A stretch of DNA of 64,000 nt, from NCBI RefSeq assembly GCF_022758885.1, contig NZ_JALEBH010000001.1, forward strand, positions 3,007,501 through 3,071,500, given 5' to 3'. The translations under genes and the position numbers were made by a program. Under the pieces are notes generated by a model. It ran no database searches, was not told the DNA's origin, and saw only the letters and a program-made list of their open reading frames with translations. The DNA comes from Sphingobium sp. BYY-5 (GTDB lineage Bacteria; Pseudomonadota; Alphaproteobacteria; Sphingomonadales; Sphingomonadaceae). Shown here in pieces: positions 7,415 through 15,515 of the stretch (position 1 is the first letter of the stretch; each line of letters begins with the position of its first letter).

Positions 7415-8266
7415 TCAAACAGCGGTCGCGCGGGCGAAGTCGACATAGAGGGTGCGCAGCCGGGTTGCGACCGGGCCGGGCGTGCCGTCGCCCACGGGCT
7501 GGCCGTCGATGCGCACGACCGACAGGCAGAAGGTCGAGGCGCTGGTGATGAAGGCCTCCTTCGCGGCGAGGGCTTCCGCCACGGTGAAGGGGCGGCGGAC
7601 GACGGCCAGGCCGCTTTCCTCCGCCAGCGTGGCCAGTGCCGCGCCGGTGCAGCCGGCGAGCACCGACTGGCTGTAGGGGCGGGTGATAATGCCTTCGTCG
7701 GTGACGATGAAGGCGGTGGAAGAAGCGCCTTCGGTGACGAAGCCGTCCTCCACCATCCAGGCCTCCTGCGCGCCGGCGTCCCTGGCGGCCTGCTTGGCCA
7801 TGGCCTGGGCGAGCAGGCCCACGCTCTTGATGTCGCGGCGCGCCCAGCGCTGGTCGGGCATGGTGGCCACGGCGATGCCGGTCCTGACGGCGGGCATGTC
7901 GCTAAAGCTCTTGGCCTGCACGAACATGAAAAGGGTTGGTTGCAGGCCGGTGGGCGCGATGAAATCGCGGGTCGTGTCGGCGCCGCGCGTGATCTGGAGA
8001 TAGACCAGCCCTTCGCCGAGCGTGTTGCGGGCGACCAGTTCCTTCTGTGCCGCCTCGATCTCCGCCAGGGTCAGCGGCAGGGCGATGCCGATCGCGGCGG
8101 TGGAACGCTCCAGCCGGGCGAGATGGCTGGCGCTGTCGACCAGCCTGCCGTCGATCACGGCGGCGACTTCATAGATGCCGTCGGCGAAGAGGAAACCGCG
8201 GTCGAGCGGGGAAATGCGGGCTTCGTCCAGCGGCAGATAGCTGCCGTTCAGATAGGCGACGGACAT
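7415..8266 (-). CDS. dat: D-amino-acid transaminase (class IV PLP aminotransferase)
   Basis: 283 residues, the normal length for bacterial D-amino-acid aminotransferase. It exchanges amino groups between D-amino acids and 2-oxo acids, supplying D-glutamate or D-alanine. Signatures: YLNGSYLPLDEARISPLDRG at the N-terminus, VYLQITRGAD, the PLP-lysine segment RRDIKSVGLLAQAMAKQAA, and EGASSTAFIV followed by TRPYSQSVLAGCT. ATG 8266 has AAGGA 8 bases upstream; the longer frame upstream is not supported. Branched-chain aminotransferase or aminodeoxychorismate lyase is less likely given the DIKSxGLL motif. Confidence 0.88.
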   Translation of the reverse strand: MSVAYLNGSYLPLDEARISPLDRGFLFADGIYEVAAVIDGRLVDSASHLARLERSTAAIGIALPLTLAEIEAAQKELVARNTLGEGLVYLQITRGADTTRDFIAPTGLQPTLFMFVQAKSFSDMPAVRTGIAVATMPDQRWARRDIKSVGLLAQAMAKQAARDAGAQEAWMVEDGFVTEGASSTAFIVTDEGIITRPYSQSVLAGCTGAALATLAEESGLAVVRRPFTVAEALAAKEAFITSASTFCLSVVRIDGQPVGDGTPGPVATRLRTLYVDFARATAV

Positions 8267-8390
8267 GGGCGATCCTTGGTGGGGGCGTTCAGGCGCTGCT
8301 TTTGCCGTTCGGGCGGGCGGGGTCAAGCGGGTCGCCGGGTGATAGGCGACGCAATTTTTGGAATGGGAGGTTACATCTTGTCATCACATC

Positions 8391-8640
8391 GAAGTTCACA
8401 CCGTCGCAGGGGCAATTTCCGCGTCGGTTCGCGGCAATTTCGGCGGAAAAGCGTAGACGATGTGACGCTGGCGCACCATCCACGCGCCACCCCGGTCACG
8501 CCAGCGCGTCGCGGACGCCTCACCACCGCGCCACCTGGGTCACACTGGCGCGCCAGCAAGGTCACGGGCGTCTGGATGCGGGGGGAAGCAAGGGCTGTTT
8601 CATCCCCCAGGGTAGATCAGAGAAAATCCTACATTGAAAG
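8391..8640 (+). repeat. Dispersed ~250-bp element, copy 1 (conserved ends, GGTCAC motifs)
   Basis: Homologous in blocks to the minus strand of 57386-57651. Both copies begin GAAGTTCACA-N2-GTCGCAGG and end AGATCAGA-N2-AAATCCTACATTGAAAG. In between they share GAAAAGC, GCGC-CATC-ACGCGCC, GGTCACGCC and GGGTCACA-TGCGCGCC blocks. Copy 1 carries GGTCAC at three places and GTGACG once. Copies are 250 and 266 bases, and indels are not multiples of three, so no common protein is encoded. It begins 125 bases upstream of the transaminase start, divergent from that gene. Function unknown: it could be a structured RNA gene, a MITE-like repeat or a protein-binding array. Confidence 0.7.
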
Positions 8641-8929
8641 CGGGACGGCATGTTCGCACCGCCGTCATTCGTTCCGCGTTCCGAGCGCGTTGCGCGGGCC
8701 CACCCTCAACTCTTCCCTTGAAAGGGAGGGGAGCGAGACTTGCCGCGCCGCAGGCGTGGCTTAGTCGCAGCGGGGTGGGTTTTGTGTCAGTCGGAAAGCG
8801 ACCATTTGTTGCCGTTCACATTGTAATGAGTGCTTCCCAAAAGCGGTTACTTTCGGCACGCGCGCGGCCCAATCTGAACCACGCCAACGCTTGAACACTT
8901 CACAACGAGGCGGGCCAGGGTAATTCTGG
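8641..8929. other. Gene-free stretch between repeat and HxlR gene
   Basis: About 290 bases without a credible ORF. It contains a GC hairpin (CTTCCCTTGAAAGGGAGGGG near 8711) of the kind found in sphingomonad intergenic repeats. No promoter or RNA structure was recognised with confidence. Confidence 0.4.
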
Positions 8930-9352
8930 TCACATCTTCAGCCTTAAGGCCCGGGTCCCCAGTTTTGTCCCTGTAACGGCATCTATAGCGACCGGTTCGA
9001 TCTCTGCCCCGGACTCCGCATCGACATAGCGGGCCAGGTCGCCATCGCAATACAGATGGGCCCACGCTCCGATCATCATGAGTACCGGCAGGAAATCCCG
9101 GCCCGCATCCGTAAGCACGTACTCCTCGCGGGGAGGCTTTTCCGAATAGAGACACTTTTCGAGCAATCCACCCTCAGTCAGCGCCTTGAGGCGCTTTGTG
9201 AGCACGGACGGCACAATACCGAGGCTCTTCCTGAACTGGTCAAACCTGGTGAGGCCGGCATGGGCATCACGCAGGACAAGAATGCTCCACGCATCACCGA
9301 CTGAATCAAGGCCACGGGCGACGGGGCACTGCGGAACTGAATTATTTTTCAT
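8930..9352 (-). CDS. HxlR family transcriptional regulator
   Basis: 140-residue winged-helix repressor/activator. The HxlR core is complete: QCPVARGLDSVGDAWSILVL followed by RDAHAGLTRFDQFRKSLGI, then the recognition helix region VPSVLTKRLKALTEGGLLEK and the wing PPREEYVLTDAGRDFLPVL. The Cys near the N-terminus (Cys9) is the residue used by redox or electrophile-sensing members such as HypR and QorR. It is divergent from an SDR oxidoreductase 71 bases away, a common arrangement for these regulators, and the shared gap holds a strong inverted repeat. Confidence 0.92.
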   Translation of the reverse strand: MKNNSVPQCPVARGLDSVGDAWSILVLRDAHAGLTRFDQFRKSLGIVPSVLTKRLKALTEGGLLEKCLYSEKPPREEYVLTDAGRDFLPVLMMIGAWAHLYCDGDLARYVDAESGAEIEPVAIDAVTGTKLGTRALRLKM

Positions 9353-9395
9353 TACATATCTTTTTGATAGTTACATAGTATCGAAAAGATAGTAA
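9352..9395. promoter_or_regulatory. Inverted-repeat operator between HxlR regulator and SDR gene
   Basis: TTACATATCTTTTTGATA (9352-9369) and TATCGAAAAGATAGTAA (9379-9395) form an inverted repeat with 9 spacer bases: TTAC-(A)-TATCTTTT-(T/C)-GATA on both arms. It is the only A/T-rich segment here and touches the regulator's start codon, so bound regulator would block its own translation-start region and the SDR promoter. Assignment to HxlR binding is by position. Confidence 0.75.
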
Positions 9396-9423
9396 CACGA
9401 CTTCGGGCAATGATCCATACCGA

Positions 9424-10251
9424 ATGAAAGTTGATGACATGCGTAACACAAACAATGGCGTTGCCCTGGTAACGGGCGCATCCTCCGGCATAGGCCTCGT
9501 GACAGCCGAAGCCCTGGCGAAAGTCGGCTATCGGGTGTTCGGCACCAGCCGCAAGCCGACAACCAATCCGCCGGGCATTACAATGCTGATCTGCGACGTG
9601 ACCGATGAAGCTTCGGTCCAGACACTGATTGCGGAGATCGTGAAACAGGCTGGCCGCATCGACCTTGTGGTCAACAATGCTGGCATCGGCCTGCTCGGCG
9701 CCGCCGAGGAGTCTTCCATCGCCCAGGCCCAGCGCCTGTTCGACGTCAACGTCTTTGGTGTCGCTCGTGTCGTCAATGCCGTGCTTCCGGCCATGCGCAA
9801 GCAGAAAAGCGGCCGGATCATTAATATGAGTTCGATCCTCGGCCTGATCCCTTCCCCGTTCAACGCCTTCTATGCCTCTACCAAGCACGCCATCGAAGGC
9901 TATTCGGAATCGCTTGATCATGAAGTGCGCGCCTTTGGCATTCGCGTGGTACTGGTGGAGCCCGGCGTGACGCGCACTTCGTTTGAGGAAAACTTGACGC
10001 GCGCCGACCAGTCTCTTCCTGCCTATGCGTCCGAACGGGTACGTAGCGAAAATCTGATGCGCACCTGGGTCGAAAAGGGCGACGATCCGCAGGTCGTTGC
10101 TGACATCGTGGTCAAGGCCGCCACCGCGAAGAAGCCCAGGATTCGCTATTCCGCAGGCAAGCAATCCACTCAGGTTCGCGCCCTCCGCCGCTACCTTCCG
10201 GAACGGATAATCGACGGCATCCTGCGTAAGGTCAACGGCTTCACCGCGTAG
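9424..10251 (+). CDS. SDR family oxidoreductase
   Basis: 275-residue short-chain dehydrogenase/reductase. The cofactor motif TGASSGIG is at about residues 18-25, NNAGIG follows in the middle, the catalytic Ser region is INMSSILG, and the active site is YASTKHAIEGYSE (YxxxK). After this comes LVEPGVTRTSFEEN, typical of classical SDRs that prefer NADP(H). An in-frame ATG at 9439 is an alternative start. The substrate cannot be read from sequence. The divergent HxlR regulator suggests induction by a reactive carbonyl or quinone-like compound (inference). Confidence 0.92.
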   Translation: MKVDDMRNTNNGVALVTGASSGIGLVTAEALAKVGYRVFGTSRKPTTNPPGITMLICDVTDEASVQTLIAEIVKQAGRIDLVVNNAGIGLLGAAEESSIAQAQRLFDVNVFGVARVVNAVLPAMRKQKSGRIINMSSILGLIPSPFNAFYASTKHAIEGYSESLDHEVRAFGIRVVLVEPGVTRTSFEENLTRADQSLPAYASERVRSENLMRTWVEKGDDPQVVADIVVKAATAKKPRIRYSAGKQSTQVRALRRYLPERIIDGILRKVNGFTA

Positions 10252-10305
10252 GCGCGTTCGATATCCATCGCGATATCTTCGAAAAGTTCAGGCACCGACG
10301 CTCGA

Positions 10306-10518
10306 CTATATCTCTACTCGAAAGCCCAGAACCCATAGCTCTCCTCCCTTATCGGCGAGCGGGTCGATGATGAAGACGGCCAGCTCATCTGCTGGCGGTG
10401 TTCTACCAAGTAAAGTAACGGGGCCGTCGCTACGAACTTCGTGGCGACGGCTCTTCCCTTGGCCCGCCCAAATCGGCGATTTCGTCACGCGCCGGTCAGA
10501 CCACACGCCTGACTTCAT
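10306..10518 (-). CDS. Small hypothetical ORF translationally coupled to rpoN
   Basis: A 70-codon ORF whose ATG overlaps the rpoN stop as ATGA, the arrangement of translationally coupled genes. The protein is soluble, with a C-terminal half ADELAVFIIDPLADKGGELW that reads like a folded domain. I recognise no family. In many bacteria rpoN is followed by hpf and ptsN, which are absent here. A strong hairpin lies inside the ORF (10423-10451), and codon choice is less GC3-rich than in rpoN. It may instead be untranslated 3' sequence of rpoN. Confidence 0.4.
   Translation of the reverse strand: MKSGVWSDRRVTKSPIWAGQGKSRRHEVRSDGPVTLLGRTPPADELAVFIIDPLADKGGELWVLGFRVEI
10423..10451. terminator. Strong hairpin between SDR gene and rpoN (possible terminator)
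   Basis: GCCGTCGC and GCGACGGC pair, and the loop ACGAACTTCGT extends the stem by five pairs past one mismatch. No T-run follows on either strand. Its place between convergent genes suggests a terminator, but it lies within the small ORF coupled to rpoN. Confidence 0.4.
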
Positions 10519-12041
10519 GCCGCTTTCCCCTTGAGCGCTTTCTGCCGCCGCCTTTGCACCGACGATCCGATGCCCATCGCTTCGCGATATTTGGCGACGG
10601 TGCGGCGGGCGATGTCCATGCCCTTAGCGCGGAGCAGGTCGACCAGCGTGTCGTCGGACAGGATCGCCTGCGGGTCTTCGGCGGAAATCAGCGCCTTGAT
10701 GTGGCTCTTCACCGCTTCGGCCGAGACGGCGCCGTCGCCGCCCGCCGCCGCGACGCCGCTGGTGAAGAAATATTTGAGTTCGTAGAGGCCGCGCGGGCAG
10801 GCGAGATATTTGTTGGAGGTGACGCGGCTGATGGTGGATTCATGCATCCCGATCGCATCGGCGACGGCCCTGAGCGTCAGCGGCTTGAGATGCGCGACGC
10901 CCTGGCGGAAAAACTCCTCCTGCTGGCGCAATATCTCGCTCGTCACCTTGATGATCGTCTTCTGCCGCTGGTCGAGCGCCTTCACCAGCCAGTTGGCGCT
11001 GGCGAGGCAGTCGGCGAGCCAGGCCTTGCTGGCCTTGTCCTGCGGGCCGCTCGACAGTTCGACATAGTAGCTGCGGTTGACGAGCAGGCGGGGCAGGGTG
11101 GCGCCGTTCACCTCGATCGCCCAGCCTTCTCCGGCGGGCCGCACGAACAGGTCGGGCGTCACCGGTGTGGCGCGATCGCTGGAGAAGCGGAGGCCGGGCT
11201 TGGGATCATAGCCGCGCAGTTCGGCGATCATGTCGGCCATATCCTCCTCATCCACGCCGCAGATGCGACGGAGGTGGGGCAGGGCGCCCTTCGCCAGCAG
11301 GTCGAGATTGGCGAGCAGGCGCGCCATGCAGGGATCATGGCGATCGGCTTCCTTGGCCTGGAGCGCCAGGCATTCGGACAGGCTGCGCGCGCCGACGCCG
11401 GTGGGGTCGAATGTGTGGATGACGCCCAGCACCCTTTCGACCTGATAAAGCGGCAGGTTCAGGCCATGCGCAATCTGGAGCAGATTGGCTTCCAGATAGC
11501 CGGCTTCGTCGATCTGGCCGATGAGCTGGCTGGCGATGAGGAGGTCCAGGTCCGTCAGGGCGGCGCGGGCCTGATCCATCAGATGTTCCTGAAGGCTGAC
11601 ATCGGGCGCGGCGAAAGCGTCGAAATCGGGCGCATCATCGCCATAGCCGCCGCCGGAGAGCATATCCATGCCACTGCCGCCTGCCGTTCCAAGCGCGTTG
11701 GCCATGCGATCACCGGGGCCGTCGTCGATGAAGGTGTCGGCGCCATGGTCGACGTCGAGCGGATTGTCCGCGCCGCCCAGGCCTTGCGCGATCAGATCGT
11801 CGCTGGCGCCGGTTTCGGCGGCGAGCGTGGGGCGTTCGACATCGCGGTCGATGCCGTCGGATGCGGGCAGGGCGTCACTGCCGCCGCCGGTTTCGAGCAG
11901 GGGATTTTTCTCCAGCTCGCCCGCGACGAAAGCCTCGATTTCCAGGTTGGACAGCGCCAGCAGCTTGATCGCCTGTTGAAGCTGGGGCGTCATGACCAGA
12001 GACTGGCTCTGGCGAATGTCGAGGCGCGGCCCTAGCGCCAT
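10515..12041 (-). CDS. rpoN: RNA polymerase sigma-54 factor
   Basis: 508 residues with the sigma-54 layout. Region I starts at the N-terminus (LDIRQSQSLVMTPQLQQAIK, then LLALSNLEIEAFV), which binds the enhancer activator. An acidic low-complexity region II covers about 50-130. The core-binding region follows (LDLLIASQLIGQIDEAGYL, FDPTGVGARSLSECLALQ), then the HTH (LTLRAVADAIGMHESTISRV) and the C-terminal RpoN box ARRTVAKYREAMGI, which reads the -24 element. The start has no strong ribosome site. It directly follows lptB, a widely conserved order. A sigma-54 promoter for its likely target glnK-amtB lies 7 kb away. Confidence 0.98.
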   Translation of the reverse strand: MALGPRLDIRQSQSLVMTPQLQQAIKLLALSNLEIEAFVAGELEKNPLLETGGGSDALPASDGIDRDVERPTLAAETGASDDLIAQGLGGADNPLDVDHGADTFIDDGPGDRMANALGTAGGSGMDMLSGGGYGDDAPDFDAFAAPDVSLQEHLMDQARAALTDLDLLIASQLIGQIDEAGYLEANLLQIAHGLNLPLYQVERVLGVIHTFDPTGVGARSLSECLALQAKEADRHDPCMARLLANLDLLAKGALPHLRRICGVDEEDMADMIAELRGYDPKPGLRFSSDRATPVTPDLFVRPAGEGWAIEVNGATLPRLLVNRSYYVELSSGPQDKASKAWLADCLASANWLVKALDQRQKTIIKVTSEILRQQEEFFRQGVAHLKPLTLRAVADAIGMHESTISRVTSNKYLACPRGLYELKYFFTSGVAAAGGDGAVSAEAVKSHIKALISAEDPQAILSDDTLVDLLRAKGMDIARRTVAKYREAMGIGSSVQRRRQKALKGKAA

Positions 12042-12086
12042 AAAGACTGGCCCGCGACCGGAAGGAGACGATGCCGCGGTCTCATC

Positions 12087-12872
12087 TCAAAGCTGGAAAT
12101 TCTCGCCCAGATAGAGACGCCGGACATCGGCATTGGCGACCAGTTCGGTCGGGCTGCCGGCGAAGAGCATCTGGCCGTCATAGATGATGCAGGCGCGGTC
12201 GACGATTTCCAGCGTTTCGCGCACATTATGATCGGTGATGAGCACGCCGATGCCGCGATTCTTGAGATCCTTCACCAGATCGCGAATGTCGGCGATGGAG
12301 AGCGGGTCGATGCCGGCGAACGGCTCGTCGAGGAGCACGATCGAGGGATTGGCGGCCAGCGCACGAGCAATCTCACACCGGCGACGCTCGCCGCCCGACA
12401 GCGCCATGGCCGCGCTGTCGCGCAGGCGGGTGAGGCCGAATTCTTCGAGCAACTGTTCGAGGCGGGCATCGCGCGACGCCTTGTCCGGTTCGGCCAGTTC
12501 CAGCACCGCGCTGATATTCTGCGCGACGCTGAGGCCCCGGAAGATCGAAGTTTCCTGCGGCAGATAGCCCAGGCCCAATATCGCGCGGCGATACATGGGC
12601 AGGCCGGTGATATCCTGCCCATCCAGGACGATGCGGCCGTGATCGGGACGGACCAGGCCCATGACCGAATAGAAACAGGTGGTCTTGCCCGCGCCATTGG
12701 GACCGAGCAGGCCGACCACTTCGCCCTTGGCCACGGTCAGCGACACGTCGGAGAGGACCACCCGCTTGTCATAGCTTTTCGCGATCGAGATGACCGACAG
12801 GCCATCACCCACTTCGATGGGGGCGGGGGGCTGGGCCGGGTTCGGCCGTTCCTGGGCGGTCACGTCGTGCAT
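12087..12872 (-). CDS. lptB: LPS export ABC transporter ATP-binding protein LptB
   Basis: Cytoplasmic ATPase of the LptBFG complex, which extracts lipopolysaccharide from the inner membrane. Walker A is GLLGPNGAGKTTCFY, the Q-loop is YLPQETSIFRGLSV, the ABC signature is LSGGERRRCEIARAL, Walker B is SIVLLDEPFAGIDP and the H-loop is VLITDHNVRETL. The latter motifs are diagnostic of LptB among ABC ATPases. ATG 12872 (MHDVTAQE) has AAGGA 7 bases upstream and is preferred to ATG 12893. The stop lies 45 bases before rpoN, consistent with co-transcription. Confidence 0.97.
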   Translation of the reverse strand: MHDVTAQERPNPAQPPAPIEVGDGLSVISIAKSYDKRVVLSDVSLTVAKGEVVGLLGPNGAGKTTCFYSVMGLVRPDHGRIVLDGQDITGLPMYRRAILGLGYLPQETSIFRGLSVAQNISAVLELAEPDKASRDARLEQLLEEFGLTRLRDSAAMALSGGERRRCEIARALAANPSIVLLDEPFAGIDPLSIADIRDLVKDLKNRGIGVLITDHNVRETLEIVDRACIIYDGQMLFAGSPTELVANADVRRLYLGENFQL

Positions 12873-13014
12873 CCTGTCATCCTTGCGGGCCATGGGGCTC
12901 GCGGGGGTAAATTGGCAGCCCTAGGGCGATTGGCAAGCTTTGTGCATGGTAACGCGGCGGGAGCAAGGAGAAAATGGGTGCGCCGTGGCCGGTATGCGGC
13001 TGATCCGGCCTGCG

Positions 13015-13488
13015 TTACCGGATCGGCAGGGCGGTTTCATATTTGGTGGTGGAAAGGGCGAATTGGGACGAGGCGCCCGCGACCGAAGGATGTTTGAGCA
13101 GGGTGCGCATCAGGAAATGCTCATAGTCGGCGACATCCGACGCCACGATCCGCAGCAGATAGTCCCACTCGCCCGACATGGAATAGCATTCCATCACCTG
13201 TTCGTGGCCGCGCACGAAAGCCTCGAAAGCGGCGATGGCCTCGCCCGAAAATTCCTTCATGCGGACATGGCAGAGGACGGTGACGCCCTGGCCCAGGCCG
13301 CGCGGATCGGCGAGCCAGACGGCGCGGCGCAATATGCCCTGATCCTGTAGCGCGCGGACGCGGCGCCAGCAGGACGGACCGGTGCTGCCCACCCGTTCGG
13401 CAAGGTCCGCATTGCTCAACGCGGCGTCGCGCTGAAGTTCGGTGAGGATGCGGCGGTCGAGGGAATCCAGGGTGAGAATATTAGTCAT
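13015..13488 (-). CDS. Lrp/AsnC family transcriptional regulator
   Basis: 157 residues: N-terminal helix-turn-helix (LDRRILTELQRDAALSNADL, then AERVGSTGPSCWRRVRALQ) and a C-terminal RAM ligand-binding domain (VTVLCHVRM, VMECYSMSGEWDYLLRIV with the conserved GxxDYLL). It is divergent from the phenylalanine/tyrosine degradation operon, 95 bases away. It is therefore a strong candidate for its aromatic-amino-acid-responsive regulator, by analogy with AsnC-type control of phhA elsewhere. Confidence 0.92.
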   Translation of the reverse strand: MTNILTLDSLDRRILTELQRDAALSNADLAERVGSTGPSCWRRVRALQDQGILRRAVWLADPRGLGQGVTVLCHVRMKEFSGEAIAAFEAFVRGHEQVMECYSMSGEWDYLLRIVASDVADYEHFLMRTLLKHPSVAGASSQFALSTTKYETALPIR

Positions 13489-13511
13489 GAAATCAGCATA
13501 ACATGAAAGAT

Positions 13512-13533
13512 ATTGCCGATCATCACGGCAAAT
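13512..13533. promoter_or_regulatory. Candidate Lrp-type operator before phhA
   Basis: ATTGCCG-N7-CGGCAAAT is an interrupted palindrome in the 95-base divergent gap between the Lrp/AsnC gene and phhA. It is flanked by CATGAAAT/AACATGATTTT repeats that are also roughly symmetric. The A/T-flanked dyad is typical of Lrp-family sites. Binding is inferred. Confidence 0.5.
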
Positions 13534-13583
13534 AACATGATTTTGAAAAGCATTTTCGGCTGTTCTTTGCGACCATTGCCAAT

Positions 13584-14453
13584 ATGGAGAAGACCGCCGA
13601 TGCCCGTCCTGCCCATGCCGCGAAGGATTGGACGATCCCGCAGGACTGGGACCGTTATGATGCGGCCGATCACGCCATGTGGGACCGGCTGTTCGAGCGG
13701 CAGGCGGTGATGCTGGAGGGGCGGGTCGTGCCCGAATTTCTCGCCGGCCTCGACATATTGCGCATGGACCGGCCGGGCATTCCCGATTTCCGGGCGCTGT
13801 CCGACCGGCTGATGCAGGCCACGGGGTGGCAGGTGGTCGCGGTGCCGGGGCTGGTGCCTGACCGTGTCTTTTTCGAGCATCTCGCCAACCGCCGCTTTCC
13901 CGCCGGGCGCTTCATCCGCACGCCGGACCAGGAAGATTATCTAGAGGAACCGGACGTGTTTCATGACGTGTTCGGCCATGTGCCGCTGCTCGCCAACCCG
14001 GTCTTCGCCGATTATATGCAGGCCTATGGGCAGGGTGGGCTGCGCGCCGACGGACTGGGCGCGATCGAGAAGCTGGCGCGGCTCTATTGGTATACGGTCG
14101 AGTTCGGGCTGATCGACACGCCGCAGGGGCTGCGCCTCTATGGCGCGGGGATCGTATCGTCCAACGCCGAATCGCATTTCGCGCTGGAAGACCCGTCGCC
14201 CAACCGGATCGGCTTCGACCTCCGGCGGCTGATGCGCACGCGCTACAAGATCGACGATTTCCAGCAGAGCTATTTCGTCATCGACAGTTTCGAGCATCTG
14301 CTGGCGCAGACGACCGGGATCGACTTCGCGCCGCTCTACCGGGAACTGGCCAGGCTGGCGGACCTGGACACCGACACCATCCTGCCGGGCGACCGCGTGC
14401 TGACGCGCGGCACCCAGGCCTATGCGAAAAAGAAGGAAGAGGAAGTTTCATGA
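13584..14453 (+). CDS. phhA: Phenylalanine 4-monooxygenase
   Basis: Hydroxylates phenylalanine to tyrosine using Fe(II), tetrahydropterin and oxygen. The 289 residues match the bacterial single-domain enzyme, without the regulatory ACT domain of animal forms. Iron ligands are visible: His127 and His132 in FHDVFGHVPLLANP and Glu173 in YWYTVEFGLI. Other conserved blocks are FPAGRFIRTPDQEDYLEEPD and LYGAGIVSSNAES. First gene of the catabolic operon; its TGA overlaps the hppD ATG (ATGA). No pterin-4a-carbinolamine dehydratase gene is adjacent. Confidence 0.97.
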   Translation: MEKTADARPAHAAKDWTIPQDWDRYDAADHAMWDRLFERQAVMLEGRVVPEFLAGLDILRMDRPGIPDFRALSDRLMQATGWQVVAVPGLVPDRVFFEHLANRRFPAGRFIRTPDQEDYLEEPDVFHDVFGHVPLLANPVFADYMQAYGQGGLRADGLGAIEKLARLYWYTVEFGLIDTPQGLRLYGAGIVSSNAESHFALEDPSPNRIGFDLRRLMRTRYKIDDFQQSYFVIDSFEHLLAQTTGIDFAPLYRELARLADLDTDTILPGDRVLTRGTQAYAKKKEEEVS

Positions 14454-15502
14454 CTGCCAACCCGGACAATCCCCCCCACAATCCGCTCGGCCTCAACGGC
14501 TTCGAGTTCGTCGAGTTCACCTCGCCCGATCCGGAGGCGATGGCGGCGCAGTTTCTGGCGCTGGGCTTCACCGCGACGCATCGCCATCCAGCCAAGAATA
14601 TCACCCGCTACAAGCAGGGGCGCATCAACCTGATGCTGAACCGCGACGATGCCGGGCGGGTGGCGGCGTTCCGCGGCGTGCATGGGCCGTCGGCGAGCGC
14701 CATGGCGTTCCGCGTGGCCGATCCGGCGGCGGCGCTCGCCTGGGCGCTGGACAATGGCGCGAAAGCGACGGAAGAAGATGATACCGTCATCGAGGGGATT
14801 GGCGGGGCCTATCTCTATTTCATCCAGGATGACGTGGACCTCTATGCCGACTGGGCCGAATTTCCCGGCTGGCGCGAGGCGGAGGCGCGCAACAATGTCG
14901 GCCTCGACCTGCTCGACCATCTGACCCACAATGTCCGGCGCGGACAGATGCGGGTGTGGAGCGAATTTTACCGCACCCTGTTCGGCTTCGAGGAACAGAA
15001 ATTCTTCGATATCAAGGGCAAGGCGACGGGCCTCACCAGCCAGGCGATGATCGCGCCCGACAAGGCGATCCGCATCCCGCTCAATGAAAGCCAGGACGAC
15101 AAGAGCCAGATCGAGGAGTTCATCCGCGACTATCATGGCGAGGGTATCCAGCATCTGGCGCTGACCACGGCCAATATCTACGACACGGTGGAGCGGCTGC
15201 GGGCGCGCGGCGTGCGGTTGCAGGACACGATTGAGACCTATTATGAGCTGGTCGACACGCGCGTGCCGGGCCATGGCGAGGATCTGGAGCGACTGCGGAA
15301 GAACCGCATCCTGATCGACGGCGATGTCGAGCAGGAGGGCATATTGCTCCAGATCTTCACCGAGAATATGTTCGGCCCGATCTTCTTCGAGATCATCCAG
15401 CGCAAGGGCAATGAGGGTTTCGGTAACGGTAATTTCCAGGCGCTGTTCGAAAGCATCGAGCTGGACCAGATACGGCGCGGCGTCGTGAAGGTGGATGCGT
15501 AA
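14450..15502 (+). CDS. hppD: 4-hydroxyphenylpyruvate dioxygenase
   Basis: Converts 4-hydroxyphenylpyruvate to homogentisate. 350 residues, two-domain vicinal-oxygen-chelate fold. The Fe(II) triad is readable: His157 in [11 protein letters not shown], His235 in [11 protein letters not shown] and Glu314 in [12 protein letters not shown]. The C-terminal helix region [18 protein letters not shown], which gates the active site, is intact. The start at 14450 overlaps the phhA stop; longer readings extend into phhA. 13 bases separate it from hmgA. A tyrosine aminotransferase to feed it is not in the window. Confidence 0.98.
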   Translation: MTANPDNPPHNPLGLNGFEFVEFTSPDPEAMAAQFLALGFTATHRHPAKNITRYKQGRINLMLNRDDAGRVAAFRGVHGPSASAMAFRVADPAAALAWALDNGAKATEEDDTVIEGIGGAYLYFIQDDVDLYADWAEFPGWREAEARNNVGLDLLDHLTHNVRRGQMRVWSEFYRTLFGFEEQKFFDIKGKATGLTSQAMIAPDKAIRIPLNESQDDKSQIEEFIRDYHGEGIQHLALTTANIYDTVERLRARGVRLQDTIETYYELVDTRVPGHGEDLERLRKNRILIDGDVEQEGILLQIFTENMFGPIFFEIIQRKGNEGFGNGNFQALFESIELDQIRRGVVKVDA

Positions 15503-15515
15503 GCGAGGAGACGAA

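Noticed and set aside
8047..8637. Long plus-strand frame running from inside dat through the repeat
   Set aside because: Begins antisense to the transaminase and continues in a non-coding repeat.
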